This document shows, piece after piece, positions 43,685-51,492 of a DNA stretch of 64,000 nucleotides. The notes under the pieces are model-generated. The model was given only the letters and a program-made list of their open reading frames with translations, was not told where the DNA came from and ran no database searches. How positions within the stretch are numbered: position 1 is the stretch's first letter; every line of letters starts with the position of its first letter. The stretch is from Halomontanus rarus (GTDB taxonomy: Archaea; Halobacteriota; Halobacteria; Halobacteriales; Natrialbaceae), in NCBI RefSeq assembly GCF_029338335.1, contig NZ_CP119796.1; one strand, written 5' to 3'. The position numbers and the translations under genes are program-made.

Positions 43685-44512
43685 TCAGGCGGGTAACGGA
43701 CCGCCCACAGCGACGCCGACGGCGAGTGCGCCGCCGGCGAGGAGAACCGCACCCGTCGCGAGCGCGTAGCGATCGCTCTCGTCGGCGAGGCGCTCGAGGG
43801 AGACGACCAGCGTCAGGCCGACCATGACGAGCGGGTTCATCGAGCCGAGGCCGACCATGAGCGCGAACAGCGCCCAGGTACAGCCGATACACCTGACGGC
43901 GTGTTCGAACCCGTGTCGGAGGCCGTCGACGACGCCGGGTCGGTGACAGACGCCGAGACAGCCCCGGCAGCGCTCGAGCAAGCCGCGTTTCAGCTGCGTG
44001 AGTTGATAGACGCCGGCGAGCAGGAGCAGGCTCGCGACGAAGAGCGGCCCGCCGTCGACCGCGAGCGAGCGGATCGAGACCACCGCGTCGACGGCCAGCG
44101 GGACGATTCCGGTGAGCGTCCACGCGAGGGCGTACGCGCCGACGAAGGCCGCGGCGGGGGGCAGCGTCCGGCGGATCGGGCCGCACAGTTCCGCCGAAAA
44201 CCGCCTGACTGCGGGTACCATCGACGGGAGCATCATCGCCATCATCATCGTCCCCCACACGAGGAGGTACGCGCCGACGCCGGCGAGCCCGTTCGCGGTC
44301 CCGATCAGTTCGGGAACGCCAGGGGCACTCATCGGCGCGTCGACGCCGGCCATCGGCGCGTCGACGCCGGCCATCGGCATCGGGAGCCACCCGGCGAGGA
44401 GAACGAGCCAGAGGAACGCGGCGAGCGAGAGCGTCGCGGTGGTGGCGACGGGAAGGGAGTCTATTTCGAGGTCGAGACAGTCGGTGAGTGACGAATTCGA
44501 GTCTTCTGACAT
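43685..44512 (-). CDS. DUF2182 domain-containing membrane protein
   Basis: A 275-residue polytopic membrane protein with about seven membrane segments. The family is marked by VWGTMMMAMMLPSMVPAV in the first half and, further on, cysteine-rich ERCRGCLGVCHR and HAVRCIGCTWALFALMVGLGSMN, which give possible metal-binding Cys/His pairs. Members are described as predicted metal-binding integral membrane proteins. Near the N-terminus the periplasmic loop holds an exact tandem repeat MAGVDAP-MAGVDAP (44332-44380). It is monocistronic and lies between the smc operon and the propeller/GDH-like operon. Confidence 0.88.
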   Translation of the reverse strand: MSEDSNSSLTDCLDLEIDSLPVATTATLSLAAFLWLVLLAGWLPMPMAGVDAPMAGVDAPMSAPGVPELIGTANGLAGVGAYLLVWGTMMMAMMLPSMVPAVRRFSAELCGPIRRTLPPAAAFVGAYALAWTLTGIVPLAVDAVVSIRSLAVDGGPLFVASLLLLAGVYQLTQLKRGLLERCRGCLGVCHRPGVVDGLRHGFEHAVRCIGCTWALFALMVGLGSMNPLVMVGLTLVVSLERLADESDRYALATGAVLLAGGALAVGVAVGGPLPA

Positions 44513-44590
44513 GGATCGGTAGTGACGAGAAACAGTGTGGAGGATGTATTCACGTTCGATGCACCGCCTTCGGCGGACTCTACCAGACTG

Positions 44591-45874
44591 TCAGTCCTCG
44601 AGGGAGCGAGACCGCTCGAGGATCGCTCCGCCCGCACCGACGGCCATGTCGACGGGAACGGTTCCGAGTCCGCCGGCGGAATCCTCGCGGGAGCGAGCGA
44701 GGGCGAGACCGAACAGCGATTGCTCGGTCGGCGTCTCGAGTCGCTCCCAGTCGATGCTCGCGGAGCGTTCGTAGAGGCGGCCGCCGGTCGCGGCGGCGAC
44801 GGCGTCGGTGCCGACGGCGCGGATCGCCTGCAGCGCGCCCTCGCCGACGTGGAGCGGCGTCCAGTTTTCGCACGCGGGGTCGTACCGGTAGGCGATGCCG
44901 TCCGCGCCGGCGACGTAGACCGTCTCCTCGCCGGCCCAGATGTCGTAGAAGTTGACTTCGGCGTTCCTGACGCCGATCCGTTCCCACTCGTCGTAGGCGG
45001 TTTCTGCCGTGTCGTCTTCGGCTTCCGACTCGGGTTCGTCCGTCGTCGCGTCGTCGGTGGACCCCGATTCGGCGGTCGACGCCGAGTCGGATCCGGATCC
45101 AGATCCGACTGTGGATTCGGACTCGAGGTAGACGCCGCCGCTCGTATCGATCGCGTAGAAGCCGTCGGGACCCGTAGCGAGCCCGGGAATCGTCGAGCCG
45201 CCGCCGGGTTCGACGACCTCCCCCCAGGTCGGACAGCCGTCCTCGCAGACGACGTCGAGCACTTCGCCGGAGCCGTTGGCGATCCGCAGCCGTTCCTGTC
45301 CGGTCTGGCCGGCGACCGCGATCGCTTCCCAGGTGCTCGTCTTCTCCATCGGTGCGGAGTAGTCGCTGATCCGGCCGTCGGCGACGTCGTAGACGCCCAG
45401 CGCACCGCTGTCGCCCGCGAACCAGAGCCGACAGCCGTCGTCGGTCACGTCGATCGAGCGGAGGGTGTTGCTCGCGACGCCGGGACCGCGCTCGAGGAGC
45501 GTCCGCCAGTCGCCGCCGTCGCGGTGGAGCAAGAGTCCGCCCTCGCCGCAGGCGTAGGGACCGTCGACGGCGTGGGCGACGCCGTGGAGGGTTCTCGAGG
45601 TCGGCGATTCGGCGGCGTCCCAGCCGCCGTCGGTGACGATGTGGTCGGCATCCTCGTCCTCGTCCGCATCGTCGTCGTCATCGTCTCGGTCTCCGTCCCC
45701 GTCTCCATCGTCGTCATCCCGGTCTTCGTCTCCGTCGTCTCCGTTCTCGAGCCCGAGCGTCGCCCGGAGATCCTCGAGCGAGTGAGTGAGGGCGTCGTAC
45801 GAGAGGCGCTCGAGGAGCGTCGTGTTACCGTCGTCATCGCTGTCGCTATCGCTATCGCTATCGTTATCAGTCAT
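44591..45874 (-). CDS. propeller-like (WD40/YVTN/BNR type) cytosolic protein, paralogue A
   Basis: A 427-residue protein without signal peptide. The N-terminus is (Asp-Ser)n from a hexamer repeat, followed by a helix and an Asp-rich stretch (about 46-80). The body has short beta-blade repeats, each with a GG/DG turn: TLHGVAHAVDGPYACGEGG, SIDVTDDGCRLWFAGDSGAL, WEAIAVAG, VNFYDIWAGEETVYVAGADG and LQAIRAVGTDAV. Blades FAGDSGALG and EVNFYDIW match the Tat lipoprotein at 57261-58232 over the whole length. A Ser/Asp linker (about 250-285) interrupts the blades. Its ATG overlaps the stop of the GDH-like gene by 4 nt (ATGA). The start MTDNDSD at 45874 was chosen because the frame upstream is the GDH gene. 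Function is unknown. Confidence 0.82.
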   Translation of the reverse strand: MTDNDSDSDSDSDDDGNTTLLERLSYDALTHSLEDLRATLGLENGDDGDEDRDDDDGDGDGDRDDDDDDADEDEDADHIVTDGGWDAAESPTSRTLHGVAHAVDGPYACGEGGLLLHRDGGDWRTLLERGPGVASNTLRSIDVTDDGCRLWFAGDSGALGVYDVADGRISDYSAPMEKTSTWEAIAVAGQTGQERLRIANGSGEVLDVVCEDGCPTWGEVVEPGGGSTIPGLATGPDGFYAIDTSGGVYLESESTVGSGSGSDSASTAESGSTDDATTDEPESEAEDDTAETAYDEWERIGVRNAEVNFYDIWAGEETVYVAGADGIAYRYDPACENWTPLHVGEGALQAIRAVGTDAVAAATGGRLYERSASIDWERLETPTEQSLFGLALARSREDSAGGLGTVPVDMAVGAGGAILERSRSLED

Positions 45875-47130
45875 CGAATCACCTCGTGAGCGTCGTCGAT
45901 TCGATCGAGCGCCAGCGCGTAGGCGGCCTCCCGCCAGGTCAGATCGTCGCGGTCTCGTCGCTCGCGAACGTCGTCGATCGCCTCGAGGAGCGCGTAGCCG
46001 AGTTCGTTCCGCATCCGGGCTTCGCCCCAGCGGTCGCGGCCGGTGCTCTGGACCCACTCGAGGTGGGCCGCGACGACGCTGCCGGCGGTGGCGAGGACGT
46101 CGGGGACGACGGTGGCCGGACGGCTGTCGAGCTGTCGCTGTCCATCGGGCGTCACGGCGCCGTGAGTCGCCTCGACGACCAGCGACGCGCCGACCGTCTT
46201 GGCTCGACGCGCGGTCAGCGGCACGTCCGGCGAGGCCAGTACCAGCACGTCCACGTCGCGCTCGAGGACGTTTTCGGTCCCGGCCATCGTTCCGTCGGCG
46301 GCCGTGAGTTCGCCGGGCTGGTCCAACGCACCGGCTGCGGCGTCGACGTCGAGGCCGTCCGCGCTGGTGAGCCCGCCGTGGCAGCTACACCACGCGACGA
46401 CGGTCCCGCCCTGGACCTCGAGCAGGCGGGCGGCCGTCGTCGCCGCGGGCCCACAGCCGGCGACGGCGACGGTCGCATCCGTGAGCGAGCGTCCACAGTC
46501 CTCCTCGAGGACGTCGTGGGCGACGAGCGCGACACTGTGTCCGGCCGCGTGCGTGATGCCCTCGAGTCCGCCGACCGCGGGCGGTTTCCCGGTGACGGTC
46601 GCCCGGTGTGGTCCGTCGACGCGGTCGGCGACCTGCGCCATCGTCCGGCCGTCAGTGCCAACGCCGGCGGCGAGGACGTCGTCGTCGGGCCCGATACCGT
46701 CGATTCGGTCGGCGAATTGCCGGGTGAGACGATCGCGCTCGTCTCGAGAGAGCGTCGACGGATCCACGGCGAGTCCGCCAGCGGCGCCGCCGAAGGGGAC
46801 GTCGGTGATGGCGGCGGCAACCGTCTGTGCGGTCGCCAATCCCGCGCAATCGTCCGCGGTCAGTCCCGCCTGACGGCGGTGCGGACCGAGGAACGGACCG
46901 CGAGCGTCGTCGTGGCGGACGCGAAAGCCGTCGACGATGGCGTGGCTCCCGTCGTCACGCTCGAACTCGAGCGCGACTCGCTGGCTGTGCTGGGGAGCGG
47001 AAAGTCGCCGCCCGAGGCCGTCCGAGAGGGAGCAGCCGGCCGATTCCGCAGCGTCCGTCAGGAAGGTTCGGGGGGCGTCGAGGTGCTGGTCGAGTGACTG
47101 TTCGATCGGTGTCGCTGGAGGGTTCGTCAT
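45871..47130 (-). CDS. glutamate-dehydrogenase homologue lacking catalytic residues (probable pseudoenzyme)
   Basis: A 419-residue Glu/Leu/Phe/Val-dehydrogenase-family protein aligned end to end with haloarchaeal GDH: VRHDDARGPF, VPFGGAAGGLAVDP, RLTRQFADRI, VTGKPPAVGGLEG, VAVAGCGPAATTAARLLE (nucleotide fold) and VVPDVLATAGSVVAAHLEWVQ. The conserved GPYKGG lysine is Leu81, the TWK lysine is Ala105, the active-site Lys of GGAKGG is Ala117, and the catalytic Asp of PAPDMGT is Gly156. It should therefore not deaminate glutamate, though it may still bind a nucleotide or an amino acid. It is first in a two-gene unit, coupled by ATGA to the propeller protein. The frame is intact, with normal composition and no decay. 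A sensing or scaffolding role is inference. Confidence 0.88.
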   Translation of the reverse strand: MTNPPATPIEQSLDQHLDAPRTFLTDAAESAGCSLSDGLGRRLSAPQHSQRVALEFERDDGSHAIVDGFRVRHDDARGPFLGPHRRQAGLTADDCAGLATAQTVAAAITDVPFGGAAGGLAVDPSTLSRDERDRLTRQFADRIDGIGPDDDVLAAGVGTDGRTMAQVADRVDGPHRATVTGKPPAVGGLEGITHAAGHSVALVAHDVLEEDCGRSLTDATVAVAGCGPAATTAARLLEVQGGTVVAWCSCHGGLTSADGLDVDAAAGALDQPGELTAADGTMAGTENVLERDVDVLVLASPDVPLTARRAKTVGASLVVEATHGAVTPDGQRQLDSRPATVVPDVLATAGSVVAAHLEWVQSTGRDRWGEARMRNELGYALLEAIDDVRERRDRDDLTWREAAYALALDRIDDAHEVIR

Positions 47131-47333
47131 GGTGATGAAAGGTCGATGATCGGCTCGTCTGTGACCGATACGGAGTGGCCACTGTCGACACCACGGAACG
47201 TGATGTCACGGAAAGATACTGTCCGCAGTCGTGGAACGGTGGATTCGTCGCGGCCAGTCGGTGAACTCGTCACCGACTGACAGCAGACGGTACACTGAGT
47301 GGGTAGAACGCGGGGTGCATTCGCACCCCTCTG

Positions 47334-47693
47334 TCACGCGTTATCACGCCTGAGACAGCGCCTCTCCCACTCGTGGTGTTCCTCGAGGCGTTCGTAGGCG
47401 CGCCTGCTCGGCCGGTAGGCGTTGGTTCGCCCGTCGAGAGGGTGTTTCTCGACGTAGCCTTCGTCGACGAGTTCGCCGAGGTTCTGGTAGAGTCGGCCCT
47501 GATTGATTTCGTCGTCGTAGTAACAGTCGAGTTTGCCCTTGATGACGAGTCCGTGGGGGTTCCGGTCGGCGAGCAACTGGATAACGAACAGTTGGTCGCG
47601 CTTGAAACTCGTCAAGTTAGTCAGGGGCCGCGGGTTCGTCGACTCCTCTGCGGTCGATTCCTCTGGATCTTTCGGGGTGTATTGATCGGTCAT
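47334..47693 (-). CDS. PadR-like winged-helix regulator
   Basis: A 119-residue DNA-binding protein. After a 35-residue disordered N-terminus (PKDPEESTAEEST) the winged helix has FKRDQLFVIQLLADRNPHGL, VIKGKLDCYYDDEINQGRLYQNLGEL (recognition helix) and the wing VEKHPLDGRTNAY. It resembles the regulator at 9429-9743 and phage-PhiH1-repressor-like haloarchaeal proteins. The start MTDQYTPK at 47693 is used because the frame above it passes through the 36-nt T-arm-like repeat and is not coding. It is transcribed toward the GDH-like gene with a 203-nt gap and may regulate it. Confidence 0.85.
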   Translation of the reverse strand: MTDQYTPKDPEESTAEESTNPRPLTNLTSFKRDQLFVIQLLADRNPHGLVIKGKLDCYYDDEINQGRLYQNLGELVDEGYVEKHPLDGRTNAYRPSRRAYERLEEHHEWERRCLRRDNA

Positions 47694-47720
47694 CGGTTCG
47701 TCATCGGCGGCGATGCCGCC

Positions 47721-47756
47721 GAAACCGCGTGCGGGGGTCGAACCAGCTCCCGGCCT
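47721..47756 (-). repeat. 36-nt tRNA-T-arm-like repeat, copy A
   Basis: It matches the copy at 48288-48323 at 34 of 36 positions. On the minus strand it contains TTCGACC, a tRNA T-loop match, between GCTGG and CCCGC, a T-stem with one mismatch, followed by ACGCGGT in the place of an acceptor 3' strand. It lies 28 nt upstream of the PadR-like start. No full tRNA can be folded. Confidence 0.6.
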
Positions 47757-47846
47757 GACACGAACGAACGTCGACGACGTTTCGATCACGTGATCGATCG
47801 GAACCCCGTCTTCCGTCCGCTCGTACGAACCGGACGCGGCGAATCG

Positions 47847-48167
47847 TCAGGGACCGAACTCCTTCCGGTGCTCACGATAGAGCACGCCGACGAACAGAAC
47901 GAGCGGGAGGAGACCGACGATGACGAGAACGAGCGCGCCTGTGACGGTGACCGGGAGCGTCAACGACGTAACGAAATACGTCAAGATGGCGAGCGCACCG
48001 GCGATCAGCAGGACGACGCTCGAGAACACGAGGCCGAAACTCAGTTTCCGATACCCCCACTCGAGGTTCTCGGACTGTTTGAGCAGTTGTATCAGCACGA
48101 CGACCGGTGGGATCGTCAGTGCGACCAGTTGCAAGAGCATCAGCGCGACATCGATAGTGTTTGACAT
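47847..48167 (-). CDS. small membrane protein, 106 aa
   Basis: Three membrane segments are predicted: IDVALMLLQLVALTIPPVVV, FGLVFSSVVLLIAGALAILTYF and VTVTGALVLVIVGLLPLVLFVG. A basic C-terminal tail (YREHRKEFGP) suggests a cytosolic end. No family is recognised. It lies exactly between the two copies of the 36-nt T-arm-like repeat and between an oxidase subunit and a PadR-like regulator, so it may belong to a small mobile or duplicated unit. The start at 48167 gives a first helix of normal length. Confidence 0.72.
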   Translation of the reverse strand: MSNTIDVALMLLQLVALTIPPVVVLIQLLKQSENLEWGYRKLSFGLVFSSVVLLIAGALAILTYFVTSLTLPVTVTGALVLVIVGLLPLVLFVGVLYREHRKEFGP

Positions 48168-48287
48168 AATTGTGATAGTGGGTCGTTCAGGGTGGTTTCG
48201 AGGCTATCACCGCTGACAGCCCGCCCTGTAACCGATAGTAATTGTAATTGGGTCGGCGAGCATAGGATCCTCCCGGTTGACGGGGAG

Positions 48288-48323
48288 GAAACCGCGTGCA
48301 GGGGTCGAACCCGCTCCCGGCCT
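48288..48323 (-). repeat. 36-nt tRNA-T-arm-like repeat, copy B
   Basis: On the minus strand GCGGG-TTCGACC-CCTGC forms a complete T-arm (one G-T pair) with a consensus T-loop, followed by ACGCGGT. Just upstream, at 48331-48336, CCGCGT could pair with ACGCGG. The anticodon and D arms of a tRNA are missing. The copy lies 121 nt upstream of the small membrane protein start. Confidence 0.6.
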
Positions 48324-48393
48324 CGACCGGACGCGGCGTCTCGAGTCTCGTCGGAGTCGGCCTCGGATTCGAGAAGACGGCGCGGCGATCGGC

Positions 48394-49932
48394 CTACCGC
48401 CACTCCCGGTCGTGGGAGGGCGCCGACTCGAGCGACCACGGATCGCGTCCTGCAAGATCACCGACTCGCCACGATTGCCAGCAGTTCAGACAGAAGACGA
48501 GTTGGCCGACGGCGACGACGACGGCCCCGACGGTCGCGAGCTGGTGCAGCGGCGCGAAGGCGGCCGGATAGGTCGAGACTCGTCGGGGCAGACCGGCGAG
48601 GCCGAGCGCCAGCAGGGCGGCGACAGTGACCGCGACGCCGATCACAGTGAGCCAGAAGTGCAATCGCGCCAGCGACTCGTCGTACCACCGGCCGGTGAGC
48701 AACGGGAACCAGTAGTAGGCCCCCGAGAGTAGTGCGAACACGACGAGACCGAGGAGCATCAGGTGGAGGTGTGCGACGACGTAGTAGGTCCCGTTGTACA
48801 CCACGTTCAGCGGGACGGCGGCGAGGAGGACGCCGGTCACGCCGCCGCCGACGAAGAAGCCGATCGACCCGAGCGCGAACAGCATCGGGGCGGCCAGCCG
48901 GATCGACCCGCCCCATAGCGTTCCCAGCCAGGTGACCGTCTTGGCCGCACTCGGCAGGGCGACCGCGAGCGTGACGAACATGAACGTCATCCGCACGCGG
49001 GGGTCCATTCCGGTCGTGAACATGTGGTGGCCCCAGACGGTGAACGCGAGGACGCCGATCGCGAGCGTCGAGTAGACCGCCGACCGGTGACCGTAGAGCC
49101 GTTGCCCGGAAAATCGCGGCAGCACGTGGCTGAGGATCCCCATCGGCGGGAGCGCGAGGACGTACACCTCCGGGTGGGCGAAGAACCAGAAGAGGTGTTG
49201 CCAGAGCACCGGGCCCCCACCCGAGCCGACGAAGAACGCGGTGCCGAGGTTTCGATCCGCGAGCAACAGCACCACCGCGAACGCCAGCACCGGAAACGAC
49301 AGCGCCGCCATCGCCGCGCTCGTCAGGACCGTCCAGGTGAACGTGTCGACCTCGAGCCACCTGACCGTCCGATTGCGGGCGATCGTGACGACGAAATTCG
49401 TCGCCGTCACCACCGTGCTGACGACGACGAGCAAGAGGCCGACGAGCAGCACGTCGACGGCGCGGTTCGTCGACTGGGTGCTCAGGGGCGGGTACATCGT
49501 CCACCCGATCGCGACCGGCTCGAGGCCGGCGACGCCGAGTAGCCCGCCGATCGTTCCGGCGCGCATCGCGAGCGCGGCCGGCGGGAGGAGCCAGAACGCG
49601 GCCGCTCCGAGGGCGGGAAACGCCGTCTCGTCGGTCCCGATCAGCGACGGAACCACCGCGTACGAGAAGCCCCAGATCGCCGGCGTCGCGAACAGGAACA
49701 GCATCGTCAGCCCGTGGGTCGTGAAGAACGCGTCGTAGGTCCGAGCCATCCAGACGTCCGCGCCGGGGGTCACCAGGACGGTCCGGAGCAACAGGGCGTC
49801 GAGCCCGCCCCACAGCGCCATCGCCAGCGCGAAGACGAGGTACCAGCGACCGAGCCGCCCGTGGTCGACGGCGATGCCGGCGCGCACCGAGTTCGCGAGC
49901 GAGTCGAACCGGCGGGGAGCGGGTCCGGTCAC
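48394..49932 (-). CDS. haem-copper oxidase subunit I (A-type), orphan
   Basis: A 512-residue respiratory oxidase subunit I with about 12 membrane helices. All six metal-binding His are visible: FFTTHGLTMLF (low-spin haem), HPEVYV (CuB and cross-linked Tyr), HHMFTTGM (CuB pair) and AHLHLMLLG (haems). The K-channel Lys is present in AAKTVTW. It is shorter than usual subunit I. No subunit II with a CuA site, no subunit III and no haem A synthase are adjacent, so partners must be elsewhere. The start is GTG at 49932 and overlaps the stop of the MFS-like gene by 4 nt (GTGA), so the two are coupled. Quinol or halocyanin could be the donor. Confidence 0.92.
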   Translation of the reverse strand: MTGPAPRRFDSLANSVRAGIAVDHGRLGRWYLVFALAMALWGGLDALLLRTVLVTPGADVWMARTYDAFFTTHGLTMLFLFATPAIWGFSYAVVPSLIGTDETAFPALGAAAFWLLPPAALAMRAGTIGGLLGVAGLEPVAIGWTMYPPLSTQSTNRAVDVLLVGLLLVVVSTVVTATNFVVTIARNRTVRWLEVDTFTWTVLTSAAMAALSFPVLAFAVVLLLADRNLGTAFFVGSGGGPVLWQHLFWFFAHPEVYVLALPPMGILSHVLPRFSGQRLYGHRSAVYSTLAIGVLAFTVWGHHMFTTGMDPRVRMTFMFVTLAVALPSAAKTVTWLGTLWGGSIRLAAPMLFALGSIGFFVGGGVTGVLLAAVPLNVVYNGTYYVVAHLHLMLLGLVVFALLSGAYYWFPLLTGRWYDESLARLHFWLTVIGVAVTVAALLALGLAGLPRRVSTYPAAFAPLHQLATVGAVVVAVGQLVFCLNCWQSWRVGDLAGRDPWSLESAPSHDREWR

Positions 49933-51425
49933 GACGAATCACGCAGCGGCCGCAACAGCTCGCGGACGCCGAGGAGACCGACGGTCGTCGCGAGACTGAA
50001 CGCTGCAACGGGGCCGATCGCGTACAGCACGCCCCCGACCAGCGGTGCCGGGACGAGCGCCACCCGGATCGCGGTCCGGAGCGTCTCGGGGATCGCGGTT
50101 CGCGCTCGAACCCCGGCTCCGGCGACCGCGTGTGTCATCACGCACCCCGTCGGACGGGTCGACTCGAGGGCGGTTCGACAGCCGACGGCCGCGAACAGGC
50201 CCGCGAGGACGACGGCGTTGGAGGGGGCGGCGACGAGCGCCAGCGGGAACACCGCCGGGACCACGAGCCCCCCGGCGAGGAGCCAGCGGCGGTCGACTCG
50301 CGTACCGAGCGTCGGTGCGGCGAGTGCGCCCGCGGCGGCGCCGACGGCTTCGGCCAGCACGAGCGGGGCGAAGACGGCGGTCAGCGGGAGCGAGACGGGG
50401 CCGGTCGAGAGGGAGACGGCGTGGTACTCGACGACGATCAGGACGACGAACGGCAGCGTCATCGCGGTCGCCAGTCGAACGAGGGCGTCGCCGAGGATCG
50501 TCCATCGCGTCGCCGACGGGAGGGTGTCGGCGGCTTCACGGACGTCCTCGAGTGCGGGGAACGCAGGAGAGGACGGTTGGGGACCGCCCCCGTCTCCGTT
50601 CGCGTCCCCGTTCTCGTCCGGACTCGAGGCGGTGGTTCCCGACACCGTCACGACGAGGCCGAACGCGACGGCCGCGACGAGGCCGACGGCGCTCCCGGCC
50701 GCGACGAGGAGCGCGAAGCCGGCGCGGACCGTTTCGGCACCCGAGAAGGCGGCCGTCGCGAGGACGGCACCGCCGGCGAGTCCGAGCGCGGCCGCCACGG
50801 TCCGGGTTCGGATCCAGGTCCAGGTTCGCGTTCGTCGGTCTCGAGTCCCGCTCGAGCGGCCGTGTGCGTGCTCGTCGTCGGTCTCGGAGGGCGAAGACTC
50901 GAGAGTCGCCCTCGAGGTCGCGGTCGTGACGATGTCGCCGGCGGAGCCGGAACGTGTCGACCCACCGTCGTCCAGCGCCCCGACCTCGTCGGGCCCCCAG
51001 CCGTGCCACAGACCCAGGAGGACGACCCCGACGAGCAGCCAGCCGATCGCCGTCAACGGCGTGCCGAGCAGCGCATCGAGCGTCGGTGCGCCGGCCCAGA
51101 CCAGCAGCCCGAGGGTGCCGAGAAGCGCCGCGAAGAGGGCGCGGTAGTGACGCCCGCGCCGACTCGAAGCGCGCTCGCTCGTGTCGACGAGTCGGGCGCC
51201 GACCGCGACCGCGAGCCCGAGCGAGGCGAGCAGGCCGACGACGATCGGCCCGTACCCGATCGCACGGAGGTACTCGGGAAGGTAGCGCTCGGCGACCCGG
51301 ACGAGTCCGTGAAAGGCGACGAGTGCGACGACGAGGACGAGCCGATCCGGGCCGAGACGATCGACGAGCGACGGTTCGGAAGGCGATTCTGGCGGGGGTG
51401 GTGCCGGGGACGATGGTGGTGTCAT
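49929..51425 (-). CDS. MFS-like membrane protein
   Basis: A 498-residue protein with about 12 membrane segments in two halves. The first helix region (LVVALVAFHGLVRVAERYLPEYLRAIGYGPIVVGLLAS) resembles the MFS TM1-TM2. A long polar loop with His, Arg and Ser residues (about 165-205) lies near the middle, and a second linker (about 265-290) is rich in Asp, Gly and Pro. The C-terminal half has RWTILGDALVRLATAMTLPF and VVLAGLFAAVGCRTALESTRP. Its ATG follows the ArsP-like gene by 67 nt, and its stop overlaps the GTG of the oxidase subunit. The coupling suggests a role in the same process, perhaps cofactor or metal (copper or haem) delivery; this is inference only. Confidence 0.82.
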   Translation of the reverse strand: MTPPSSPAPPPPESPSEPSLVDRLGPDRLVLVVALVAFHGLVRVAERYLPEYLRAIGYGPIVVGLLASLGLAVAVGARLVDTSERASSRRGRHYRALFAALLGTLGLLVWAGAPTLDALLGTPLTAIGWLLVGVVLLGLWHGWGPDEVGALDDGGSTRSGSAGDIVTTATSRATLESSPSETDDEHAHGRSSGTRDRRTRTWTWIRTRTVAAALGLAGGAVLATAAFSGAETVRAGFALLVAAGSAVGLVAAVAFGLVVTVSGTTASSPDENGDANGDGGGPQPSSPAFPALEDVREAADTLPSATRWTILGDALVRLATAMTLPFVVLIVVEYHAVSLSTGPVSLPLTAVFAPLVLAEAVGAAAGALAAPTLGTRVDRRWLLAGGLVVPAVFPLALVAAPSNAVVLAGLFAAVGCRTALESTRPTGCVMTHAVAGAGVRARTAIPETLRTAIRVALVPAPLVGGVLYAIGPVAAFSLATTVGLLGVRELLRPLRDSS

Positions 51426-51492
51426 CTGTGGATCTGTCTCGAGATAGGGCGAAACGAGGTTCCAAGAGTGGACCGTGGCGGAGTGGGCTACT

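Noticed and set aside
47721..48340. A complete tRNA gene at the T-arm-like repeats
   Set aside because: No D arm or anticodon arm can be folded at the right spacing at either copy; only the T-arm and a short 3' strand match.
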